A DNA stretch of 64,000 nucleotides from contig NZ_WKKI01000006.1 in assembly GCF_009674805.1 (NCBI RefSeq), positions 1 to 64,000 of the forward strand, given 5' to 3'. Shown here one piece after another: positions 9,058-16,694 of the stretch (position 1 is the stretch's first letter; every line of letters begins with the position of its first letter). Origin of the DNA: Metabacillus lacus (GTDB lineage: Bacteria > Bacillota > Bacilli > Bacillales > Bacillaceae). Made by a program: the position numbers and the translations under genes. The notes under the pieces were generated by a model. That model worked only from the letters and a program-made list of their open reading frames with translations. It was not told where the DNA came from and searched no databases.

Positions 9058-10071
9058 TTAGTATCCTGTTGAAAGCCATTTTGCTGCTTCATAATAGAGC
9101 GGAATGCCAAACAAAAGATTAAAAGGAAAGGTAATGCCAAGTGCCAGACCTAAATACAGAGAAGGATTTGCTTCCGGTACAGCTGTTTTTATAGCTGCCG
9201 GAGCTGCAATGTAAGAAGCACTTCCTGCAAGGACTCCCATCAAGGCAGCGCCCCCGATAGAAAGGCCTGAGATTGTGCCTACTCCTGTACCCAGAACACC
9301 CAATATGGCTGGTACGACAATGCCGAACAGCAAAAGCTTGCCCCCTGATTTCAGGGCTTCGGGCAGCCTTTTACCAGTAATAACTCCCATATTTAAAATA
9401 AATAAGATGAGCACACTGCTGTAAAGATCAATGAATAGCGGCTTTACAGCAGGCACTGCTCTTTCTCCTAGAATCAGGCCAATAAGGAGGCTGCCTGTTA
9501 ACAGCAAGATGCTTTTACCAAAAAGGCTCTCTCTAAGGACTTTATGATCCAGCAGAGCTGAGCTCTCAGGCACTATGCCAAGAACTCCTGTGGAATGGGA
9601 ATGAGTTTCTTTTTGGGACAGCTTATAAAGAAAAACGCTGATCAATATAGCAGGACTCTCGAGGAGTACTACCATTGCACTCATGTAGCCCTCATAGAAA
9701 ACACTATTTTTCTCAAGAAATGCAGCAGCTGCTCCGTACGTTATGATGCTGACAGAGCCATAAGAAGCTGACAGAGCCGCTGCATTTTCAATTTCTAATT
9801 TCAGCACCCTCAGCAAAAATATAAATATACCTATCGGGATTAAAGTTCCTAACAACAGTGTTCCGGCTGCAGGCCGTATCATTTCTGAAACAGAATAATG
9901 TGACAGCTCTATCCCGCCTTTTAAGCCAATGGCAATGAGGAGGTATATGCTGAGAGCTTCACTGAGCCCTTTTGGAAAGGTTAAATCGGACTTGGTGAAC
10001 GCAGCAAACAATCCTAACAGAAAAAACAGAAAAACGGGGGAGAGCATATTTTCAGTAAACAATTCAAACAT
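9058..10071 (-). CDS. SbtA-type sodium-dependent bicarbonate permease
   Basis: A 337-residue protein of the SbtA family (former DUF897), with about ten hydrophobic segments. Characterised cyanobacterial members take up bicarbonate with Na+. Family features include SEALSIYLLIAIGLKGG in the N-terminal half, AASYGSVSIITYGAA in the middle and GVLAGSASYIAAPAA near the C-terminus. ATG at 10071 has AGAGGTG 9 bases upstream; a longer frame adds seven residues without better signal. The gene upstream on the same strand encodes an MpsC-like protein, which suggests a common role in inorganic carbon supply. A terminator separates the two genes. Confidence 0.88.
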   Translation of the reverse strand: MFELFTENMLSPVFLFFLLGLFAAFTKSDLTFPKGLSEALSIYLLIAIGLKGGIELSHYSVSEMIRPAAGTLLLGTLIPIGIFIFLLRVLKLEIENAAALSASYGSVSIITYGAAAAFLEKNSVFYEGYMSAMVVLLESPAILISVFLYKLSQKETHSHSTGVLGIVPESSALLDHKVLRESLFGKSILLLTGSLLIGLILGERAVPAVKPLFIDLYSSVLILFILNMGVITGKRLPEALKSGGKLLLFGIVVPAILGVLGTGVGTISGLSIGGAALMGVLAGSASYIAAPAAIKTAVPEANPSLYLGLALGITFPFNLLFGIPLYYEAAKWLSTGY

Positions 10072-10120
10072 GAGTAACAGCACCTCTTTCAATATCTATT
10101 GATTTTCAGCTATGAAAATG

Positions 10121-10170
10121 AAAAAGCCGGTGCCTAATCCTGTTTAGATACAGGGTTGGGCACCGGCTTA
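10121..10170 (-). terminator. Terminator between the MpsC-like gene and the SbtA gene
   Basis: AAGCCGGTGCC and GGCACCGGCTT form a long stem with further pairing of CCTGT and ACAGG. A T-run follows on the minus strand, so it terminates the MpsC-like transcript before the permease gene. Confidence 0.85.
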
Positions 10171-10206
10171 TTTTCAACGAACGTGCGTTTTTTGAAAATC
10201 TTCCAG

Positions 10207-10572
10207 CTACAATTTAATTTCTAGATTGTCTTTCAGGGTGAAAATCATCATTCTTTCACCTGTTACGGTACTGAGATCTGTGTAAAAGCTTTTTACTTCT
10301 TCCCCTGTACATTTTTCGACGATGTTTTTGACATCCTCTGAGGCAGCTTCTACGAGTTCTGTGCGGGATCGTTTAATAGAAAGTGTGCCTTCCCTCGTTT
10401 CGCAGAGTCTGTACTCTGCAGCAGTAAGTATTCCTCTTAGGGAAACAATCACCATATGACGAAGGATGTCTGTTTTTACAGCTACAGATCCCCTGCCGAG
10501 ATAATCCTTTTCCCACTGAGTGAATGAGCGGCTCAGTTCCGCTTCCAAATTTCCTTTTGTACGGTTTTCCAT
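10207..10572 (-). CDS. MpsC-like protein (DUF2294)
   Basis: A 121-residue soluble protein that I assign to the DUF2294 family, now linked to MpsC of the staphylococcal MpsABC membrane-potential/bicarbonate system. Seen features are a basic N-terminal third, the segment VAVKTDILRHMVIVSLRGILTAAE, and a C-terminal half ending in TGERMMIFTLKDNLEI. No membrane helix is present. GTAGGAGG lies 6 bases before the ATG. The gene is expressed from its own promoter through a leader with a built-in terminator. Adjacent SbtA-type permease supports a bicarbonate connection. The biochemical role of this family is not established to my knowledge. Confidence 0.78.
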   Translation of the reverse strand: MENRTKGNLEAELSRSFTQWEKDYLGRGSVAVKTDILRHMVIVSLRGILTAAEYRLCETREGTLSIKRSRTELVEAASEDVKNIVEKCTGEEVKSFYTDLSTVTGERMMIFTLKDNLEIKL

Positions 10573-10753
10573 TTTTCCTCCTACAAAAAATCGGTATACT
10601 CCTGCCAGTGTGCTTTGCAGAAATATACCGATTTATTTACATTCCAGCCAGGCGCTCCAATTAACGCTTTTTCAGGTAATCAATTGTCATTGAATCAGCT
10701 GCTAAAGCAATAGGAAGGCGAGGAGTAATACAATCTCTCGGAAATCTTTAATT
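10573..10753 (-). ncRNA. 5' leader with attenuator upstream of the MpsC-like gene
   Basis: The leader runs from the predicted start near 10753 to the ATG at 10572. At 10588-10634 it forms an uninterrupted 18-pair stem (AAATCGGTATA.. with ..TATACCGATTT, extended inward by CTGC/GCAG and G-U pairs). Six T follow, immediately before the Shine-Dalgarno sequence. A terminator in this place is typical of riboswitches and other attenuators. I could not match the upstream half to a known riboswitch: no T-box GGTGG element, no THF, ZTP, SAM or lysine core was convincing. Confidence 0.6.
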
Positions 10754-10759
10754 TTTCAT

Positions 10760-10789
10760 ATTATACAATTATAAATTCCCTTCTGTCAA
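10760..10789 (-). promoter_or_regulatory. Sigma-A promoter of the MpsC-like gene
   Basis: On the minus strand TTGACA (10789-10784) and TATAAT (10765-10760) are separated by 18 bases. Both boxes are perfect. Confidence 0.85.
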
Positions 10790-10883
10790 TTACACTATAC
10801 AACTAGTGTTAATCTCTATTTTATTCACACTTTTCATCATGCTTGTTTATATTATATGGAACATAAAAAGGGAGGGAAAAGGT

Positions 10884-11654
10884 TTGCATCTATTAAAGCT
10901 GTTTGATCTTACAGGTAAAACTGCCATTGTAACTGGAGGCGGCCGCGGTCTTGGTGAGCAGATGTGTCTGTCATTAGCAGAAGCAGGCGCCAATGTGGTT
11001 GTTTGCTCCAGAAAAATTGAGGCATGCAGGGCAGTTGCCGACAAGGTAGAGGCCAAGGGAGTGAAGGCTCTGGCCCTTCAATGTGACATTACAAAAAAAG
11101 AAGAGATTGAAAATGTCATCTCCACAACAATTGACAAGTTCGGTACGTTGGATATTTTGGTAAATAACAGTGGAGTATCCTGGGCTGGTTCTTCATTGAA
11201 GATGCCTGAAGAAGCATGGCAGAAGGTCTTTGATGTGAATGTAAAGGGAATGTTTCTCTTTTCGCAGGCAGCCGCAGCAGTCATGATTTCCAAGGGCAGC
11301 GGCAAGATCATAAACATAGCGTCTATTGCAGGTTATGGCGGCACGATGATACTGGATACGGTTGCATATAACAGCAGCAAAGGAGCTGTCATGACTTTAA
11401 CAAAGGATATGGCTGTCAAGCTTGCTGCTTACAACATTCAGGTAAATGCAATTGCACCGGGTTTTTTTGACACAAAAATTTCCAAACCGATCTTGGATCA
11501 CTATGGAGACAAATTATTACATTCCATTCCAGCACGCCGAATAGGCTCTGAATGTGACTTGAAAGGTGCGGCTGTGTATCTTGCCTCTCATGCCTCTGAT
11601 TACGTAACAGGACATATTTTAAATGTTGATGGAGGCATCTCGGCACTTGCTTAA
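10884..11654 (+). CDS. SDR-family oxidoreductase, probable PHA-pathway reductase
   Basis: A 256-residue short-chain dehydrogenase. The NAD(P)-binding motif TGGGRGLG lies near residue 16, the NNSG motif near 92, the catalytic Ser in NIASIAG near 143, and YNSSK near 160. Members include acetoacetyl-CoA reductases (PhaB) that make 3-hydroxyacyl-CoA for polyester synthesis. Position directly before PhaR- and PhaC-like genes suggests this role, but the sequence also resembles gluconate/3-oxoacyl reductases, so substrate is inferred. TTG at 10884 follows GGGAGGGAAAAGG; the ATG at 10806 would add a hydrophobic extension unlike SDR proteins. Confidence 0.82.
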   Translation: MHLLKLFDLTGKTAIVTGGGRGLGEQMCLSLAEAGANVVVCSRKIEACRAVADKVEAKGVKALALQCDITKKEEIENVISTTIDKFGTLDILVNNSGVSWAGSSLKMPEEAWQKVFDVNVKGMFLFSQAAAAVMISKGSGKIINIASIAGYGGTMILDTVAYNSSKGAVMTLTKDMAVKLAAYNIQVNAIAPGFFDTKISKPILDHYGDKLLHSIPARRIGSECDLKGAAVYLASHASDYVTGHILNVDGGISALA

Positions 11655-11672
11655 TTGGAAAGGGGAAATACG

Positions 11673-12377
11673 ATGATTGACAAAGCTCTGTTAAAAAAGC
11701 TGATAAAGATGATTAATAAGAAAAAAACTTCCGGGATCAACGATGAAATGATACAGCTACTGAAAAAAGCCGGATTTCAGCAGGCGGACTCGCTGTCTTT
11801 GCTTGAAACCTTAACGGAACAGCTGGGGTCTCTTAGTAAGCAGGAAGGTGATAATGCTGATTTATTCGCTAAACTGAAAGACATCTTCCCTAAGGCTGCA
11901 ATATTAGATGGGAAGAAGCAAAAGAACCCTTCTATTGATTATCAAAAATTGTATGACATGTTAAAGGTGCTTGGTTTTCAGGCTGAAAAAGGTGCAAATG
12001 ACTGGCTGCAGCACATGATGAATTCTAAGGATTTTGCGAGCTGTCTGCATATGGCAACCCAGATTTATGACTATCTTCTCTCTAGAATAAAGGAATATCA
12101 CGAAATCGCAGCAGCACAATTAAATATTCCTACAAAAAATGATATAGCAAATCTTGGTGAAATGATCATAGCCACTGAGGAAAAGGTGGACCAGCTTCAG
12201 GATGTAATAGAAGAGTTGAATAATCATATGATATCCGAAAAGAAATCTGCTGACATTCCTGCTTCCCGAGAAGCATCCGAAGGGGAAGAAGAACTGCTGA
12301 AGAGAATTCAAAAACTAGAAAATGATCTGGCCTATGTCAAACGAATGATGAAACTCAGCTTTATTAAAGGTTTCTAG
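11673..12377 (+). CDS. phaR: PhaR/PhaE-like PHA synthase subunit
   Basis: A 234-residue Lys/Glu-rich protein. The segment LNIPTKNDIANLGEMIIATEEKVDQL (given here in two halves: LNIPTKNDIANLG and EMIIATEEKVDQL) is the conserved part of PhaE/PhaR subunits of class III/IV polyhydroxyalkanoate synthases. It is followed by predicted coiled coils to the C-terminus, with a low-complexity Glu/Ser/Ala linker near residue 195. PhaR binds PhaC and is needed for activity in Bacillus. It is longer than the typical B. megaterium PhaR (about 200). ATG at 11673 follows AAAGGGG. It sits 18 bases after the SDR stop and 10 before phaC, as in an operon. Confidence 0.75.
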   Translation: MIDKALLKKLIKMINKKKTSGINDEMIQLLKKAGFQQADSLSLLETLTEQLGSLSKQEGDNADLFAKLKDIFPKAAILDGKKQKNPSIDYQKLYDMLKVLGFQAEKGANDWLQHMMNSKDFASCLHMATQIYDYLLSRIKEYHEIAAAQLNIPTKNDIANLGEMIIATEEKVDQLQDVIEELNNHMISEKKSADIPASREASEGEEELLKRIQKLENDLAYVKRMMKLSFIKGF

Positions 12378-12387
12378 GGGGAGAGGC

Positions 12388-13419
12388 ATGAGCGAAGAAC
12401 ATTCAGAGCTTCATAGATGGCTGACTACTTTTCATGCTATTTTCAGTTCTCCTCCTGACACACCTGTTACACCTAGAAGTGAGGTGTGGAAAAAGAATAA
12501 AGCTGTTTTGTGGCACTATAAACCGCAAGTAAGAAAATACCGAACTCCACTTTTTCTCGTCTACTCGTTAGTGAATCAGCCGGTGATTCTTGATTTAATG
12601 CCTGGAGACAGCCTTATTGGTTCTTTTGTGAATGAAGGTTTTGATGTTTATTTACTGGATTTTGGCAAGCCGGGCTTTGAGGATAGAAACATATCATTCA
12701 GCGACTATATTGTGGATTATATTGAGCGCGGAATGAAAAGAGCTCTTTCCCATTCGGGCAGCGGGGAGTTAACAGTGATTGGCTATTGTCTGGGCGGAAC
12801 GATGGCTGCCATTGCTGCAGCATATACAAAGCTTCCGGTTTCAAATCTGATTTTATCCTCGGCACCAATTGATTACCATGCTTTTCCGCTTTTCGATCAG
12901 TGGCTGGAGTACGTTCAGGAGAGCAATGCAGATACAAAAACAAAAGAGCTGTTTGGCACGATTCCTGCTTCTTTTATTGAGTTTGGAATGAGGCTTCTGG
13001 CTTCTCCACTCTACTTTACACATTATTTATCTTTGTTATCAAAAGCTCATCATCCTCAGTACGTAGAGAAGTGGCGGCGATTTAATTCATGGACTAAGGG
13101 GCATATTCCGTTTACTGGTGCCGCAAACGACCAAATATTCGAAGATCTTTTGAAAAACAATGCATTAATAAAAGATACTTTAATCATTAGAGGAAGGTCT
13201 GTAAAGCTGAGTGATATTACTTGCAGCCTTCTTGTTTCAGTTGTTCAGCATGACAAGCTGGTGCCGCAGGAAATTGCTGATGTTATTATGGAAAGAGTTA
13301 ACAGCCCTGATAAACAGCTGGTTGAAATAAAGGGAGGACATGCAGCACACTCTTATAAAGCTGGAATTCCACCCTTTTTAAAGGACTGGCTTGAACCAAG
13401 GTCTAAAGGAGGAATGTGA
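12388..13419 (+). CDS. phaC: PHA synthase catalytic subunit, divergent class III/IV
   Basis: A 343-residue alpha/beta-hydrolase of the PhaC type, which polymerises 3-hydroxyacyl-CoA on granule surfaces. The lipase-box-like motif GYCLGGT near residue 134 has the catalytic Cys. The other triad residues are likely Asp in VVQHDKLVP near 290 and His in GGHAAH near 320. The family phrase PLFLVYSLVNQPVILDLMPG and FDVYLLDFGKPGFED near residues 50-90 also fit. Compared with B. megaterium-type PhaC, the C-terminal GHxS motif is changed to GGHAAH and the N-terminus is shorter, so this is a divergent member. GGGGAGAGG precedes the ATG. Confidence 0.85.
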   Translation: MSEEHSELHRWLTTFHAIFSSPPDTPVTPRSEVWKKNKAVLWHYKPQVRKYRTPLFLVYSLVNQPVILDLMPGDSLIGSFVNEGFDVYLLDFGKPGFEDRNISFSDYIVDYIERGMKRALSHSGSGELTVIGYCLGGTMAAIAAAYTKLPVSNLILSSAPIDYHAFPLFDQWLEYVQESNADTKTKELFGTIPASFIEFGMRLLASPLYFTHYLSLLSKAHHPQYVEKWRRFNSWTKGHIPFTGAANDQIFEDLLKNNALIKDTLIIRGRSVKLSDITCSLLVSVVQHDKLVPQEIADVIMERVNSPDKQLVEIKGGHAAHSYKAGIPPFLKDWLEPRSKGGM

Positions 13420-13420
13420 A

Positions 13421-14191
13421 TTGGCTATTTTTCATGGCAGTGCTATAATCGTCAGGGCAAATAAAAGTGATACTCTATATCATATTGCAAGAAAGCTAGG
13501 AAGCAATCCGGAATGGATAGAAAGGGTCAATCATCTGCATCGGCCGTTTCGCGAACCCGGCGTTATTTTCGGCGGCGACATTCTGGTAGTGCCGACGATT
13601 TTAAAACAGCAGGGCGTTTCTCTGGCTAACCCGTCCTTTCTCTCATTGGAACTGGCAGCGAGCATGTTTAACATGGAAAAGGAAGCTTTGAAGTCGATAA
13701 ATTCCGGTAACTGGGAAGATAGAGATTTGAAAGTACCGGCACTTATTTATATGACTGAACTCTCAGATACTCTGGAAGGAATTGCGTTAAGATTTGGACT
13801 GAACAAGGAAGAAATTCTTTCTTTAAATAAGGATCGGCCGGGATTTTCGGCAGTAAATGCGGGATTGCCGGGCTATGCCGTTATTGTTCCTGTTCCTTGC
13901 GGGGAATTGGTTGTCCTGGAGAGCACCGTCATAGGAAGCAAACTCAGGGAGTATGCTGTTATTTACGGAAAAGCAAAAAGGGATGCCGGGAGACTAGTAT
14001 ACCGAATTACCGATGACAATGGAGAATTAATCACTTCTGACAGGGAACTGGTTACGGGACAGGAGAACGGAAACTGGCAAAGCTTCGGTGCTGAAATTTA
14101 TTTTGACCGCAAGCCTTCGACTCATTCAGGTATACTTTCCATCTTAGCTGAAAACGGAAAGTCCCTTTCCCATAAAGTTTATTTTCTTTGA
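13421..14191 (+). CDS. LysM and Gmad2-domain protein in the PHA operon
   Basis: A 256-residue protein with no signal peptide. Two LysM-like repeats lie at about residues 12-62 (DTLYHIARKLGSNPEWIERVN) split before its ILVVP end, and 120-172 (DTLEGIALRFGLNKEEILSLN). A C-terminal domain of about 85 residues from VVLESTVIGSKL fits Gmad2, an immunoglobulin-like domain of spore-germination proteins. The TTG at 13421 follows AAAGGAGG by 8 bases and begins one base after the phaC stop, which implies coupled expression. LysM domains normally bind peptidoglycan or chitin; without an export signal their role here is unclear. A terminator closes the operon. Confidence 0.75.
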   Translation: MAIFHGSAIIVRANKSDTLYHIARKLGSNPEWIERVNHLHRPFREPGVIFGGDILVVPTILKQQGVSLANPSFLSLELAASMFNMEKEALKSINSGNWEDRDLKVPALIYMTELSDTLEGIALRFGLNKEEILSLNKDRPGFSAVNAGLPGYAVIVPVPCGELVVLESTVIGSKLREYAVIYGKAKRDAGRLVYRITDDNGELITSDRELVTGQENGNWQSFGAEIYFDRKPSTHSGILSILAENGKSLSHKVYFL

Positions 14192-14214
14192 AGCTTCCTA
14201 AGAAGCTTTTTTTT
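14191..14214 (+). terminator. Terminator of the PHA operon
   Basis: AAGCTTC and GAAGCTT around CTAA, followed by seven T; the stem starts at the last base of the stop codon. Confidence 0.88.
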
Positions 14215-14290
14215 CATTATTTTAGAAATATTTTCATAGGGTTGCAGAGTGCAAGCTGTAAAAACAAATTAAACTATAAAGAATTTCCCC

Positions 14291-14319
14291 TTGACTTTAG
14301 TAAATGAATTTAGTATTAT
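14291..14319 (+). promoter_or_regulatory. Promoter upstream of the cold-shock gene
   Basis: TTGACT at 14291-14296 and TATTAT at 14314-14319 with a 17-base spacer. If used, it gives a leader of about 315 bases. Confidence 0.7.
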
Positions 14320-14325
14320 TGAGAA

Positions 14326-14641
14326 TGTTGATTATATTTTCGCCTTCCCAAAAACCATTTTTTAATGGATTTTTTGACAGTTTCAATTCGCATTTTTGCT
14401 TGGCGCGGCCTAGGAGCCGCATGGACGAATGAGAGGAAGGGCATTCGTTGTCTTGAGTTTTTTGAAAATCTGCATCCAGAAATATGTTTTATTATGCTTC
14501 ATATAAATAATGCTGTTGCTATTCATGTATTATCCAGAGCATCTCACCCATTACTTTGAATGTTCTTGATAATATGTGAATGTTATTTACCGAAGTAAAT
14601 ATGTAGTAACATATTACAATAATAATTGGAGGTGCTTGTTA
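14326..14641 (+). other. Long 5' leader of the cold-shock gene
   Basis: This gap of 450 bases has no credible gene. Within it are a weak hairpin with T-run at 14353-14377 (CCATT/AATGG), a GC-rich hairpin GCGGC/GCCGC near 14405-14421, and CGAATG/CATTCG near 14425-14449. Long structured leaders are known for cold-shock genes. A second promoter closer to the gene cannot be excluded. Confidence 0.5.
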
Positions 14642-14842
14642 ATGGAAACAGGTACAGTAAAATGGTTCAACGCTGAAAAAGGTTTCGGCTTTATCGAAGT
14701 TGAAGGTGGAGACGATGTATTCGTACACTTCAGCGCTATTCAAGGCGAAGGGTTTAAATCATTAGAAGAAGGCCAGCGTGTACAGTTCAACGTAGTTGAA
14801 GGTCAACGCGGAGCTCAAGCTGATAACGTAGTAAAACTTTAA
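14642..14842 (+). CDS. Cold-shock protein, CspA/CspB family
   Basis: A 66-residue single cold-shock domain that binds single-stranded RNA/DNA and melts mRNA structures. The RNP1 motif KGFGFIEV and RNP2 motif VFVHFSAI are intact. Length is typical of the B. subtilis CspB/CspC/CspD trio; residues such as the C-terminal [15 protein letters not shown] look most like CspD. ATG at 14642 follows GGAGGTG. Codon use is highly biased, consistent with abundant protein. Confidence 0.97.
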   Translation: METGTVKWFNAEKGFGFIEVEGGDDVFVHFSAIQGEGFKSLEEGQRVQFNVVEGQRGAQADNVVKL

Positions 14843-14853
14843 TAATCAACATA

Positions 14854-14878
14854 AAGCTGCCAGCGGGCAGCTTTTTTT
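14854..14878 (+). terminator. Intrinsic terminator after csp
   Basis: AAGCTGCC and GGGCAGCTT pair around AGC and are followed by seven T. Confidence 0.9.
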
Positions 14879-14933
14879 ATTTACCACACTTTGAACAGAA
14901 TGAAGCAGTGCTAAGCCTGCATGACACAGAGAA

Positions 14934-15113
14934 CTACTGCTCTTGCAGCTGATCTACAGGCACGTCTGTTTCCTGCTGAGGATTGTTCAGCGGATAAATC
15001 CGCGCAGTGCCGGCTGCTTCATCCACATGCTGAATGTAGACTCTTTCTCCGTTAAACGTAACAGGAATCATATCTCCCATCTCTGAAATCTCACTCGCTC
15101 TTCTAACATTCAT
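14934..15113 (-). CDS. sspH: Small acid-soluble spore protein, H type
   Basis: A 59-residue protein. The N-terminus MNVRRASEIS, the central VYIQHVDE..GTARIYPLNNP and the acidic C-terminus fit the SspH family of minor small acid-soluble spore proteins, made in the forespore under sigma-F/G control. The length matches B. subtilis SspH. GGAGGATTACC precedes the ATG at 15113. It is too short to be found with a 60-codon cutoff. A weak sigma-G-like TGAGTA is visible upstream but the -10 is poor. It supports a spore-forming host. Confidence 0.88.
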   Translation of the reverse strand: MNVRRASEISEMGDMIPVTFNGERVYIQHVDEAAGTARIYPLNNPQQETDVPVDQLQEQ

Positions 15114-15248
15114 GGTAATCCTCCTTAGGAGCTTTTAAAAATAGTTTTTGCATTCTCTGGAAGTTTTATACTCATGCAGAAAAGAGAGGTTTTTTTTATC
15201 CTTCTTAAGGAAATATAAACAAGAGTAACAGAAGAAGGAGTGATCTTG

Positions 15249-15647
15249 ATGAAATCTTTTACAGTACAATTTCACAAAGAAGATCAAGCAGATTCAATGA
15301 CCATTCAAAAGCTGATAGAGGAAGAGTTTCACCAGGTTACTGAAGGCGGAACAAGGCATTTATTTGAGCTGGATACCAATGTCGGGTTTTTTGTCTTTTT
15401 TGATTCAGAAGATGCAAATGGAAAAGAGCATTATCTCATTCTGCATTACGAGGAAGATTCTGAAGATCCAAGCGCTTGCTATTCCTTTGAATTGAAAGAC
15501 TTTTATCAGTTTGCAGCTTTATTCCTGAATGATCTGGAATTTAACGATTCAGTTAACGAGGGAGAAGAGGAAGAGTACGGACCCCTTCATCATTTAGCTC
15601 ATTTGCTGTTTCATATTGTGGAAGACGGGCAGGAAATAGAGGTCTGA
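15249..15647 (+). CDS. Acidic protein of unknown function
   Basis: A 132-residue, strongly acidic cytosolic protein with many aromatic residues (LFELDTNVGFFVFFDSED) and an EEEEYGPLHHLAHLLFHIVEDG C-terminal region in two adjoining parts. I do not recognise the family. ATG at 15249 is favoured because AAGGAG lies 8 bases upstream; the GTG at 15240 overlaps that site. It is a single-gene unit closed by a terminator. Confidence 0.75.
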   Translation: MKSFTVQFHKEDQADSMTIQKLIEEEFHQVTEGGTRHLFELDTNVGFFVFFDSEDANGKEHYLILHYEEDSEDPSACYSFELKDFYQFAALFLNDLEFNDSVNEGEEEEYGPLHHLAHLLFHIVEDGQEIEV

Positions 15648-15724
15648 CAACAATTCTATCACTGCTGAAGTTTGGTTTAGACGGAAAACGGCATAAGAAA
15701 CATTCTTATCTGATAAGCAGATAC

Positions 15725-15757
15725 AAAAAAGAGCAGGGAGACACTTCCTGCTCTTTT
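15725..15757. terminator. Bidirectional terminator
   Basis: AAAAGAGCAGG pairs with CCTGCTCTTTT around GAGACACTT; it lies between convergent genes. Confidence 0.88.
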
Positions 15758-15758
15758 C

Positions 15759-16049
15759 TCATTCTGGTTTTGATAGCTGTTTTTTGCAATATGTAAGAAG
15801 CTCTGTTAATTCCTCTTCATCCAGTTCAAAGTCGACATACTTGTTTGTGTTTTTTTCATAAAGCTGATATTGAGTGATTTTTTCTGAATCTTCTTCAATA
15901 ACAAGAATTAGCTTTACATATAATCCATTTTCCTGAAACAATTCATCATCCTCAGGAATGTCCAATTCCAGGTAAAACTCGTAGCGTGTCCCGCTTAATA
16001 TGTTGAAAGGGTCTTCCAATTTCTCTGCTTCATGATTTATAATGTTCAT
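15759..16049 (-). CDS. DUF6509-type small protein
   Basis: A 96-residue acidic protein starting MNIINHEAEKLEDPFNILSG and rich in Glu/Asp/Tyr. The opening and the phrase GTRYEFYLELDIPEDDELF resemble the Bacillus family now named DUF6509, function unknown; this is from memory. ATG at 16049 has GAGGTAATGTG upstream; the open frame begins five codons earlier with a weaker signal. It diverges from the phosphodiesterase gene. Confidence 0.7.
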   Translation of the reverse strand: MNIINHEAEKLEDPFNILSGTRYEFYLELDIPEDDELFQENGLYVKLILVIEEDSEKITQYQLYEKNTNKYVDFELDEEELTELLTYCKKQLSKPE

Positions 16050-16149
16050 CACATTACCTCGCAATCTTTTTCAGCTGATTTTTTTTACCTGCAGCATTCT
16101 CTATTATACCCCAACTAGAGAGCTGCACAACCTAAAAAGGAGTGATTGT

Positions 16150-16650
16150 ATGAGAGTCGTCGTATTATCAGATACACATATGCCAAGAATGGCTAAACAA
16201 TTTCCTGCTATTCTCAGGGAGCATCTTCATACAGCAGATCTAATCATACATGCGGGTGATTTTCAAACAATGGAGGTAGTAAGAGAGCTGCAGAAATACG
16301 CAAAGATAGCGGGTGTGGCCGGCAATGTTGATTCGTCTGAGGTTGCCGAAGCTCTTGGGGATAAAAAGATTATAGAGTGTGAGGGGTACAGGATCGGAAT
16401 TGTACATGGCCATGGAAAAGGGCGTACAACTGAGGAGAGGGTGCTGAATTCTTTTGAAGGAGAGGATTTAGACTGTATTATTTTTGGTCACTCCCATATA
16501 CCTGTAAACAAGATGGTGAATAAAACTCTGCTCTTTAACCCTGGCTCTCCAACTGATAAAAGAAGGCAGAATCAGTATTCGTTCGGCGTGCTTGAGTTTC
16601 ATCCAGCCTTATCTGCGCGCCTCATTATGTTTGACAGCAAGCAGCCCTGA
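16150..16650 (+). CDS. YfcE/MJ0936-type metallophosphodiesterase
   Basis: A 166-residue calcineurin-like phosphoesterase. The metal ligands are seen in SDTHMPRM (residues 7-14), HAGDFQT near 38, GNVDSS near 59, VHGHGKG near 84 and FGHSHIPVNK near 116, followed by NPGSPTDKRR. The family hydrolyses phosphodiesters; the natural substrate is usually unknown. ATG at 16150 follows AAGGAGTG; the longer frame upstream has no initiation signal. Confidence 0.88.
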   Translation: MRVVVLSDTHMPRMAKQFPAILREHLHTADLIIHAGDFQTMEVVRELQKYAKIAGVAGNVDSSEVAEALGDKKIIECEGYRIGIVHGHGKGRTTEERVLNSFEGEDLDCIIFGHSHIPVNKMVNKTLLFNPGSPTDKRRQNQYSFGVLEFHPALSARLIMFDSKQP

Positions 16651-16653
16651 AAA

Positions 16654-16684
16654 CAAAAGCGTACAGCAATCTGCACGCTTTTGT
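16654..16684. terminator. Bidirectional terminator
   Basis: CAAAAGCGT and ACGCTTTTG flank a short loop; it separates the phosphodiesterase gene from the convergent chitobiose operon. Confidence 0.8.
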
Positions 16685-16694
16685 ATTCTCTTTG

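Noticed and set aside
10573-10753. T-box, THF, ZTP or ykkC riboswitch in the leader of the MpsC-like gene
   Set aside because: Isolated fragments (CCGAGAG, GCGTTAA, GCGCCTGG) recall conserved bases of these classes, but the rest of each core is missing.
14365-14559. 64-codon frame in the csp leader
   Set aside because: No start signal; it covers the leader hairpins and has no protein-like composition.
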